Assembly: GCF_000002865.3 (NCBI RefSeq)
Contig: NW_001865073.1
Location: 20,780-84,779 of the forward strand
Direction of reading: 5' to 3'
Length of the DNA: 64,000 nt
Source: Monosiga brevicollis MX1
Taxonomy: Eukaryota > Opisthokonta > Choanoflagellata > Craspedida > Salpingoecidae
Under the pieces are notes generated by a model. That model worked only from the letters and a program-made list of their open reading frames with translations, did no database searches and was not told the origin of the DNA. A program made the position numbers and the translations under genes. Shown here one piece after another: positions 46,468 through 56,800 of this stretch. Each line of letters starts with the position of its first letter. Positions within the stretch are counted from its first letter, which is position 1.

Positions 46468-49446
46468 TTATGGGTTGATCGCCGTCAGGCATTGTCCTTC
46501 AAAACTGGATGCCCGACTCCCTTCCATGCTCATTTGTACCACCCGTTGGGCATCGGCCTCATACAGCCATGCCTGCACATTCACAGCCAAATCCCTCGTG
46601 AGTTTGTAGGAAAGACCCCCATTTTTTTGCAAACGCGACAGAGCTTGCATATGCGCCGCCCACCTGGTTCGATTGCAGCGGCTCGCCACACGGGTAACGT
46701 CCCACGTCCGCCTGACCCGCATTCACATCCAGACAATCTTGCAGATCAGTGAAGATGACGTGTCCCGTGGCCGGGTCATGCTGCAAGCTGGACGCTTCCG
46801 CGCACGACCCCAGCTTTAAGGGATACACCTGTTGTCGCCACCCAAACGCGTCGCGCGATCAGTCATCGCGCAGAGAGAGAGAGAAAAAAAAGCCTCCCGC
46901 AGTGAGGAAACAGGTCCTACATTGGTGTGGGAACCTCCCACAACACACAACGAGCTGTCGGCGCCCGAAGTCAAATGTGCCGTGCTCGTGTTGAACGAAA
47001 ACATTTGCATCTTGTTCGTGGGCGAGCACGGCTACGGAAATGGCAGGAGCCGCTCGTCAGGGCGACTCGATTACGAGGCGCCGAGCAACCATCAGTTCCC
47101 GACAGACCTGCAGGGCCAAGGTTGCATTGACTACGGGACTGCTCTGGATGTATGGCTGCCCGCATGCCGTCAAAAAATCACACGTGCAGCCGTTTGGACA
47201 CGTCTGTGCGCCGCGAGCACGCAGTTGCGTGTTGAACGCTGCAATGGCCTCGACAAACTCTGGGCTGGACGCGTTGACTGACGCATTGTAGCTCCAGAAC
47301 GCAGCCGCTGCCACAAACCCGCGCGGCCAAATCATGCCCCCCACACTCTGCACACCACGTCGGTTCATGTGCAATGCATCATCATCATCATCATAAGAAC
47401 ACGCCCGACGATCGCCGCCAACTGCGTTCTTACACAAACCTGCGTAAACTCGGCGTCAAACTCGGGGGCAAATAGCGTGCTGCCCGGCGGAATCCTGGAA
47501 CTGTCGTGGCATTGATCAATGTAGCAGTAGTTGTCGGTCCACATGGACATGGATCCACCAAGCAAAAGGTGTGTTTCATTGGCCGGCACGCCCGTGGCAA
47601 TGTCATACCAACAGCTCGTCCACCCAGCAGGATCTATTCGCACACGACGCACAATATGATCAGCAGGCCATGATGTGTATGTGTGAGCAATGCAGGAATG
47701 CGGTAAAGTATTTGGGACCTATCGTTGCAGACCGTCCAGACAATCTTACAGGGTTGGGCCGGTTCGGTAAAATAAAAATGCGAGCCCTGCGCCTCCACTG
47801 CTTGGCGACCCGTGGCGGTGATCTCGGCCGGGGTGTGTCGCGACCATGCGGTCACGATTGTATCCATGGTGGCAGCCCCAGCATCAAAATACACCTAGCA
47901 GAGTGACATTCTGTGAGCCGTGGTCCACGCCTGGGTCAAAGCCCTGAGAGCCCCGGGTCGTCCCACCTCTTCCCAACCCATGGGCGTCTTGGAATAATTG
48001 GTGGCAATTGTTTGCAGCAGCTGTCGCTCAAAGTTGAACGTGGAGTTGAGGGAGCAAGGGCCCTTGACGCTCGTCTCGTCACAGCCCACATTAAAGACAG
48101 GGTCATCAAAAAGCGCTGCCATTTCCTGCAGGACATCCTGCACAATGGCAAGGGTCCGTTGGCCGGGATCATTGAAGAGCTGCAGCTGGTCAGCACTGCA
48201 AAAGTCCAGCTCGCCGGCCAGAGCTCGAAAACCATGGCTATGGCCCGGCACGTCAAACTCTGGCACAACGCGAATGCCACGATCCTTGGCATAGGCCAAC
48301 AAGCCTCGAATCTCGGCCTAATCCACAATTTGGGGTGTGGGTGTGAGACGTGAGCTGGGCTCACCGATAGTCTCGGTTTCTTTCCGCATATTCACAAGAC
48401 ATGTACCTGGGTGTAGTGGCCGGCCAAGATGCCGGTTAGAGAATCGGTAAGGTTGGGGTACCGCTGCGATTCGACTGAAAAGCTACGATGCGAGTGCCGC
48501 ACCACAGGCACCACGACCAGCAACAAGAGCGGGGTGAGGGGGTAGCTGAGGCTTGGGCTTCCTGCGGCTGGCATCAGCCAAAGGTTTGACAAGTGCCACG
48601 GCGTACCGGCAGTAGTCGCTGGCATGGAGGTGGAGGACATTGAGCTTGTTGGCAGCCATGGTATCCAAGAGACCCTCCAGCGTCGACACGGGAAAGAATC
48701 GCCGGCCCGTGTCGAGCATGAGGGAGCGCCAGCTATACTGAGGTGAATCTTGGATGCTCACGTGACCGTGTTTGAGTTGGCCATTATAAAGGAGCTGTGT
48801 CAACGTCTCAAGGCCGTACTGAGCTCCGTAGACGGTGATGGCATTGATCTGGACTTGCAGCACGCTGGTATCGACCAGCATAACGGTGACTTGATAGTCG
48901 TAACGGGTGCCGAGATCGAGTGTTTCGTCAACATTATCGATAGCGAGCTCGATCAAAATGCTCTTGACCACTGTGACAGCCTCTGCTCGGGCCGTCAAGG
49001 GTCGTGCTGCGCGCAGACTTTGGTCCAGCAGAGCAGCATACCGGCCCACCGTCCGCTGGAGTCTTTCAGGCAAGTCAAGATCTAAATGAGCAAACTCGCC
49101 GAACGAGCAGAGATGTACAAGCAGTAGAGGGCACACACAGGCTCCATGTTCTTGATATTTACCGGGGAGAGCCTGATGCAGTCTGATTCCAATGGATCTC
49201 GGCTGTTTCGAGCTGCAGCGTCATGGGCTGCTGGCATGCCGCTTGCTGTGGCACGGGCCACACTAAGAATACACTCAACAATCGATGCAGTGACAATCCA
49301 CTATGGCCTTTTTAACAGTGCGTTTACTCGAGATCTCCAAAGCAGCACGTACCGGGGACGCATGAAGGCCATGCTTCTGCTGCCGCATCTGCTACTGCTG
49401 TCGCAGCACAGCCCCAAAGCACCAAGATCGCCACTGGCCGCCACAT
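46468..49446 (-). CDS. Beta-N-acetylhexosaminidase (GH20) with C-terminal ricin-like domain
   Basis: GH20 enzymes remove terminal GlcNAc/GalNAc from glycoconjugates, usually in lysosomes or outside the cell. The gene starts at 49446 with a signal peptide (VAILVLWGCAATAVA). VWPVPQ follows, the usual start of the mature enzyme. The core shows YSWRSLMLDTGRRFFPVSTL, NKLNVLHLHASD, GIRVVPEFDVPGHSHG, then NVGCDETS, GWEEVYFDAG, HLLLGGSMSMWTDN and IWPRGF. The catalytic Asp-Glu pair is kept in a changed setting (NVGCDE for HxGGDE). Exons beyond 47057 add FSFNTSTAHLTSGADSSLCV, DLQDCLDVNAGQADVGRYPC and NQAWLYEADAQRVV, then GQCLTA. This resembles a ricin-type beta-trefoil lectin. Phases fit at each junction read there. 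The splice joining the second and third exons (near 49096-49180) is unresolved; a GC-AG intron would fit. Confidence 0.85.
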
Positions 49447-49447
49447 C

Positions 49448-49626
<179 letters not shown>

Positions 49627-49663
49627 AACTTACAACTTCAAAGAGCTTTACTGTATAGAGGTA

Positions 49664-50599
49664 CAGTGGGATACCCTCCAACTTTGAAATATTAAGGTAG
49701 AAAGTCTCATTCAACTTTGACTTTTTGAGCCGAATTGCATTTTTCCCTTCACAAGGGCAACTTGCAAAGTGACCGTTACAAAATGCCGCCGATCCGGCGA
49801 AAAAATGGTGTATGCCTCGCACTCAATGCTTGAACAGCTGCAATGGGCGCAAGCAATGGAAGACGGACATCAGACAGCCGCTGCCGTTACGAGTGAGGCG
49901 AACGTTTGACTGGCAACTGGCAGCTTGCCCTCGCTATTTCGACCCAGGTGATGCTGCGCACTCAACAGGGTCGCGGCCATTTTATGGAGGTGCAAAGAGA
50001 CCCCGCTTTCAAGGGGGCAGATTGTAGCTATGATGGCACTCTGGATGTCGCAAGTATTGTCGACAGGATGGCCCTTGTCAGCTTCCCCCACTTGCGTTGC
50101 GATGGGTCAGAATTTAATGACCTTCAAATGCCACCGACAGGCCAGGCAGACTGGTACAGACAGCGTGGCTCGATTTCAGATTGCAGTTGAGGACACAGAA
50201 GAGGGCAGCGGTTGCCATGATCCAGCTCGCTCTTGCCGATGACGAAGCTGATGCGACTCGAGAAGAGGCGGAAGCGGAGATGAGAGAGATTCGGCTGTAC
50301 TGACCTCAATTGAGACACTGACGGTCCGCCTCAGCCAACTGTAACAACTTGCAAGTGTGGCACCAGAAAAGCTAACCGATGGCTATGATGACTGGCACCG
50401 CTTCCATCGAACGTGCAAAAGACAAAAGACCCATGCAAGGCCGGCAAACATACATCCCGGCAAACATACATCCAAGACCATCTCCGTCATGCATACACAT
50501 AGAACCTGTGTAGTGGTTTGGAACAAATGTTAGAAATTACCACTTAACTTTGAAAGTTGACGCCAAAACCCCCGTTCAAAGTTAGGGGGTACCCCACTG
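49664..50599. mobile_element. Short Tc1/mariner-type DNA transposon, probably non-autonomous
   Basis: The ends are inverted repeats: CAGTGGGATACCCTCCAACT at the left, and at the right the inverse of CAGTGGGGTACCCCCTAACT. Both continue with TTTGAA. The outer bases are TA on each side (49662-49663 and 50600-50601), the usual target duplication of the Tc1/mariner/pogo superfamily. Subterminal copies of AACTTTGA recur at both ends. The 936-bp interior has no recognisable transposase, so it is likely mobilised in trans or is a relic. It sits beside a TAGAGGTG minisatellite whose sequence also flanks its left end (TATAGAGGTA), so it landed inside that repeat. Confidence 0.7.
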
Positions 50600-50619
50600 T
50601 ATAGAGCTAATGAGGAGGT

Positions 50620-50895
50620 ATAGGGCCATAGAAGCATAGAGGTCTAGAGCTGTCGAGCTGTCGAGCTATGGAAGTATAGAGGTGTAGAGGTGTAGAGGTG
50701 TAGAGGTGTAGAGGTGTAGAGGTGTAGAGGTGTAGAGGTGTAGAGGTGTAGAGGTGTAGAGGTGTAGAGGTGTAGAGGTGTAGAGGTAGAGGTATAGAGT
50801 TATAGAGGTATAGAGGTATGGAGGTATGGAGCTAGAGAGGAGGTATAGAGCTATAGAAGCATAGAGGTCTAGAGCTACATTGTATAGAGCTGTGT
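50620..50895. repeat. Minisatellite of TAGAGGTG units
   Basis: An 8-bp unit, GTAGAGGT, is repeated more than a dozen times between about 50675 and 50790. It is flanked by variant TATAGAGGTATGGAG units. It is not the TTAGGG telomere repeat. Confidence 0.9.
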
Positions 50896-51066
50896 AGCTG
50901 TGGAACTGCGGAACTGTCGAGGGGGAGAGAGCGCGCTTGAGAGCTAAACACGTGACTCCCAGACGGCTGGGGCTGAACTGCACGGCTGACATGACAATCG
51001 GATATTGTGTTTGTTGAGTGAAGCACCAATTATCTTTCTTATTCATCGATTGTCAAGGCAAACTGG

Positions 51067-52805
51067 CTATTGGTGTTCGGGGGGTGGTGCGTCTGCCGTG
51101 TCCGCACGAGGCTGGCTGCGGATGACGCGGGAAATCATCTCAATCATGTCTGGGATCGGGGTGGCTTGATTCCCCGGCATGGGCTGGTAAGGGAGATGTT
51201 CACAGGGCTGAAGCTGTTGCTGAAGCGTAGCCAACGACATTTCATCAAAGGCCCGAGCTTCACTTCGCCAACCAACGGAGAAGAGGACAGCCAGCCGTCG
51301 CCTGACGGCATCGGCATGGCCTTCTGCCAAAACTGCATTAACTGCGATTCAGCCAAGGCCGAGAATTTGGTGACTTGGGGGCCCGGACTGCCACATCCGC
51401 TCACAGCGTGAAGACGACTGGATGAACTTACCTGGAGCTAGGCGCGAGTGAACCAAGGCAAATGGAAAGTGACCTTTGTAAACAGCCCGCAGCGCCCCGA
51501 GATGTGCAGAACGATGCTGTAGAAAAAGAAAGGATGAAACCGGCAAGCGTGAGAATCAGAGCTTGGCGTTTACGCTGGGTGCCCACAAATTGGGTCAAAC
51601 GACAACAAAAATAAAATGAATCGGAAAAAAAAAAAAAATAACTCAAGCCCCGCACGGTACCCGTGCAAAAAGATCGGCGTCTTGCTCGAGGTTCCATAAA
51701 TACAGGTCCAGAGGAGCAAGGCCGTTCTACCAAGGGCAATCACACGTTGGCATGGGCAGGTGGACTGGACGAACGCAGGTCTGCACGCATATGTGCAAAG
51801 CAAGGGCCAAAGAGACCGGGGAAATTGGATTAACCAACCGTGCCTCCTTTGGTCAAGTCGGCATTGTGCTTCAGCAAAAGGAGAAGCAGCTGCGGCGAGG
51901 CTTGACTGCAAGCAATCAGCACAGGTGTTCGCTGATCCTACATGTGCATCGTATGATACTTAAAAGGTCATGACCATATGTGGGGCCGGCCAACAAGCTA
52001 TAGCTACCTCAGTAAGGGCGTTTACGTCAGCGCCGGCCTGAATGAGGTCCCGTGCAATGTCAACACGCCCGGCCCAACAGGCCGCGTGCAGAGGCGTCCA
52101 ACCAGCCTACACAAAGTCTTTTGAGTCCACCACAAACGGCTGCAAAGCGCTCCCATAATGGACGGCATTGAAGGATTTGAGCCAAAAAAACGGGGGGGGG
52201 AGCTGCCGTACCTCGTTGGCCAAGTTTGGGTTGGCGCCGGCGGCCAAAAGCAGGCCCGCTGCGACCCGGTCACTGCGCCAAGTTGCTTGCAGCAGGGCCG
52301 TGGTTCCTACCTGCAATGTCCGCCAGCAGTGCACCCATCAGTCGGTACGGATCCAGGGCAAACTCTCTCTGATCAAAGCATGGCTACAGTGGATGCAAGG
52401 TGGGAGCGGCACATGCGTACGGGATCAGTGCGCGAGTCGAGCTCAACGCCAATGTCCAGGAGCTGTCGGACGACTTCGACATGCCCATGCCGACAGGCTT
52501 CGTGCAAAGCAGTCCGCCCATCCTGTAGTAACAAACAAGCGTCAGCAGGGTGATGCTGCTGTTGGGATGGAGCCAGACATGTCAGAAAAACGCACTTGGG
52601 CGGCAAAGGCACGGGCGGCGTCACGCGCGCGGGACGGGGACCAAGTTTTCAACAGCTCCAATGCAGCATCCGGGGAGCTCTGCGCACAAGCGTTCCAAAG
52701 CAAACGCCCACGCTCCTGGTCACTCTCCCACCACACGTTCAACAGACGGTCCCAAGCTCCAGAGACGAGGCGGGTCGCTGCTGCGACCACACGTTTGGAG
52801 CCCAT
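51067..52805 (-). CDS. Ankyrin-repeat protein, one repeat per exon (paralogue 2)
   Basis: Exon 1 (about 52596-52805) encodes MGSKRVVAAATRLVSGAWDR and a cap with LLWNACAQSSPDAALELLKTW, clearly related to the cap of the ankyrin gene at 1.2-2.5 kb. One 102-nt exon (52421-52522) and three 99-nt exons (about 52212-52310, 52008-52106, 51839-51937) follow. Each encodes a single ankyrin repeat: DGRTALHEACRHGHVEVVRQ, GTTALLQATWRSDRVAAGLL, GWTPLHAACWAGRVDIARDL and RTPVLIACSQASPQLLLLLL. Shorter exons continue (NGLAPLDLYLWN; HRSAHLGALRAVYKGHFPF), then a C-terminal exon from about 51341 rich in charged residues, ending DAPPPEHQ. The C-terminal part is longer than in paralogue 1 and has no recognised domain. 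Probably a protein-binding scaffold. Confidence 0.82.
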
Positions 52806-53821
52806 ACTCCTACTCTGCCGCTGGCCGGACCAACGCATCCACACGTAACCGAGTGTCAACTGTCACGCACGCCATCATTTAACAGGGCCGCAACAACACC
52901 GGGGGGATTGTTGGTTGAAGATGGGCGTCTCACCAAGCTCTGTTCTTTCGACTGGCTGGTGTAAAAGAAGCAGTGACCAATTAGAATGCGAACCGAACTG
53001 GCCTCTATCAACAACACACACATAGGAATAGTGAGCGGCATGAGCGGCATGAGCGGCGATGCGCGCGGCGGTCAGCCGGCAGAGATACAGTTCAGCGGCA
53101 ACAATCAAGCTGAACCCACTGAGAGCCCCATCGCCAGCAACAGCACAACACCAACCAGACTAGGGGGTCGAGCAAAGCAAACTGGGCCATCAGCAAAAGC
53201 GCGCTGACCGGCGGCAGCGTGTGCGGGTCCGCGCGCGCATTCGCAAGAAGTGTCACGCTCTTTTCAAAAAATTTGAGCCAATGCGCGCTGAATGTGAAGT
53301 TAACGTAGAAAATATTCAAGTTGTTGGAGAAAATATTTTGGTTTTCGTTGCATAAAATCGAGTTTAAATAGTTTTATAATGTTTGCAGAGCAACTTATCA
53401 AAATAAATTGTAAAGGTTATTGATAATAATATATGAGTTTCAAACCTGAATATTTAATCTTTTGCAGATAGCATATCGTCATCTTCTTGAATCGTCGCTA
53501 CATTTACTTGGTAAAATGTTCATGCGTATATCACAGAATATCTACATCTTCTCAAAGGTTTGATACAACTTTTATATCAAGTACACTTTGACGTTCAAAA
53601 CCTCGGCGCGCGTGAGACGGCGTCGCCTTCCAGCTAGCTTCCTGTCGGCGGTGCAGGTACATGTGGCGGTGCCTGTTGTGAGGCTGGCGTGGGATACACG
53701 CGCTCCCATGATGGCTCGATACCTCCAAGGTTGAGGTGTTTACTTTTCGGGGGGGTTTTTTTTTCTGGTCTGGCGTTGTTGTTGTGTGGCATTCAGCGCG
53801 CGCGGGGTTGAAAGCTTGAGG
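52806..53821. promoter_or_regulatory. Divergent promoter region, ankyrin gene (-) and FG-GAP receptor kinase (+)
   Basis: The right part (53310-53570) is strikingly AT-rich compared with the rest of the window. It contains AAATATTTTGGTTTTCG and TTATTGATAATAATATATG. GC-rich sequence returns just before the receptor start. A short GAGCGGCAT triplicate is at 53030-53055. No gene is seen. Confidence 0.45.
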
Positions 53822-56800
53822 ATGGACACCTCGCGCCATCTGGTCCCGCTTGGGCTTCTCTTCCAGCTCGTGCTGATATGCTTGGTTCAGCATGCTAAAG
53901 CTGCGCATGACGTGGATCGGAGGGCATGGGTGGAAACTTTGGGCTGGAACTCGACCACCTACGAAGCTGCAGGTGCCTATGCCGTCCAGACGGCGGATTT
54001 GGATGGCGATGGTTACCCAGACATAGTCGTGGCCCAATACGCCTCAGACCGTCTCGCTTGGGCCCGCAATGATGGACGCGGTAACTTTGGTCCGACCTTG
54101 ACCATCGACGCTGGAGCCAATGTCCTTGATGCCCGGGCTTTGGCCATTGCTGATCTGGACGCGGATGGACACATTGATGTGCTGCTTGGCAGCGAAGGCA
54201 CGGACCAAGTCGCTTGGTACCGCAACGAGGGGCCCACGCGCAACACCAGCTTCACCGGCCCCTATCTCGTCTCGGCCATTGAAACAAAAGATCCCCTGGC
54301 CATGGCTGCCGGTGACCTCTCGGGCAATGGGTTCATGGACGTTGTCTGCGCCACCAACGTGTATCGTGGTGGCTTCATCGCATACTTCTTGAACCGCGGT
54401 CGTGGGCAGTTTCTGGCGCGCACAATTCTCGCTGACGGTGTGCAAGTCTCCCAGATTCGCAACATCCAGCTTGGGGACTTGGACCTAGATGGTGACCTCG
54501 ACATTATTGCCGGTAGCTACTATACGGATCACCTGTTTTGGTTCATGAACTTGGGCGACGGCACCTTTTCTGAGATCATTTCAATTTCCCACTCCGCCCC
54601 CGGCCCAGAATCCATCGCTCTGGGGGATTTTGATGGCGACGGAGATATTGATGTTGCCGTCTCCATGATATACAATGGGTATTTGACTTGGTTCCGGAAC
54701 ACGCTTGATACTGATCCCACCCTGGACGCACAGAGCTCGTTTCCAGCCCTCGACCTGCTCGGCAACTGGGACGTGGATGGCAACGACATTCCCGACATTG
54801 TTGCCCGCCGTTCCGACTCGTCACTCGTGTGGTTCTTCAACAGCGATCTCACCGAGCCCCGCGCTTGGGATGCCCAAGACTTTGGCACTTCCGAGCTGCT
54901 TGTGGGGGCCGCCGACTTTGACAGCGATGGCCACCCTGATCTGCTGGCAAGCGGCGGGTCTGCACGGGCCGGTGCCTGGGTTTCACGCAACGCCGCCTAC
55001 GCGGTGACACGTGGCGGTGCACTGGCGGCTCTAGCCACGGGTGATCTGGATGGTGATGGCCGCGATGATCTGGTCACTGCAGAGGGCCTCGAAGGACGCC
55101 TTGATTGGTACCGCAGCTTGGGCGATGGTCGCTTCTCCCCGAGGGGCATGCAGAATCCCAATGCAACCGTGGATGACCTTTGGCCTCGTGCAACCGCCGC
55201 TGTTGTCGTCGTCGACATGGATAACGACGGCGATCTGGACGTCCTTGCGGCCAATAACATTGACAATGTGGTTGTCTGGTATCCCAACCAGGGCGGCGGT
55301 GCGCTCTCGGAGGCTCGCCGAGTCGCGAGTACCACCACTCAAGTCGTGCATCTCTCCACGTTTGATGCCAATGGGGATGGTGCCTTGGACGTGCTTGTGC
55401 TCGATGCTGGCAGGGGCTCCATGTCCTGGCATCGCAGCGATGGACTGGGTTCCTTTTTTCCACTACCATACAGCCTGGGCACCAATCTCACGGGCCTGAA
55501 GATGGCCTGCGTTGGTGACTTGGACGGTGATGGGTTTACCGATGTCATCGCCAATGTTGTACACGCAAAGCGGCTAGGCTGGTTTCGCAATGCCGGTGAC
55601 GGTACCTTCTCGGTGTCCAACGCCACTCTACTTCCAGGCCAGCTGCCACCTGTGGATGTGCTGGCCCTGGGCGACTTGGATGGCGATGGCCACCTAGACG
55701 TGGTTGTGGGAACGGCGGCCACCAGCACCATTCTTTGGTATCCAAACATGGGCAATGGGACCTTTACTGCGGCTCGTGTTCTGACTCAAACTGCGAGCGG
55801 CGTGCATCAGCTACTGCTGGGGGATATTGATGCAGACGACGACGTTGATGTGATCGCGTACCTTCACGGTGCCAAGGAACTCGTCGTGCTGCCAAACAGA
55901 GGCCAGGGCCTTTTCGATCCCGCCGTGGTGCTGTCTCGGGCGCAACACGACATTGTCGCCCTCGTCTTGGGGAGTGAGACTTCAGCCGGGGTCAATTCCA
56001 TCTTTGCCGCGTCCTACAGCCAAGGCACGGTGTTGCAATTTGACAATGCCACAGTGCCTGGCGTCCTTCATTTGCACCCGGTGGTCGACCACAGTGACAC
56101 AGCGCTTCTGGCAGCGCCGATCGATTTAAACGGAGACGGCGCACCTGATATCGTGGGCGCAAGCGTCACAGACGGCACCATCTTTTGGTATCGCAATCAA
56201 GATGGGACGGGCAGCTTCTCCCCCATGCCCAACGTCATCGCACCCGCCCTGGGCTCTGCGAGCGTCTCAATCCTTACCACGGGTGATCTCAATGCAGATG
56301 GCTTTCTGGATGTCGTGGCTGTTGATGGCGAGTCCGGCACCGTGCGCTGGTATCAGCACTTGCCCAACGGCACGTTTGCCGCCCAACCCACCGTGCTTGG
56401 CGGTCTCAGCAATATCATTGCGCTTGAGCTGGCAGACATTGACGCGGATAACGCCACAGATGTGCTCGCCGCCGTGTCCTCCCGCAGTGGCAGCGGCGCT
56501 GAGACAGTGGATCTGCTGTGGTTGCGCAACCACGGTCCAGGCCAATTTGAAGCAGAGGCTCGGATTGTTGCTCGGGGTGTCGCTCAGCAGCTGCATACTC
56601 TAACGGTGGGCGATATTGACCGTGATGGAGCCCTCGATGTGTTGCCCGCCCGAGGCGAGGGCACGCGACTGGCCTGGTATCGACAAAGCCCGGATGGGGT
56701 GTTTACGGCGCATCATCTGGCTCCCCTGGTTGAGGAAACGCGCGCCTTCTCCGTAATGATGATAGCTGCTTCAGCGCTCGCAGGCAGTCGAGGCTTGGCC

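Noticed and set aside
50620-50895. TAGAGGTG repeats as an internal telomere
   Set aside because: The unit is 8 bp and does not match TTAGGG. It behaves as an ordinary minisatellite.
53786-53821. ATG at 53786 as start of the FG-GAP receptor kinase
   Set aside because: The ATG at 53822 is followed by a proper signal peptide. The upstream 12 residues would put charged residues before it without benefit.
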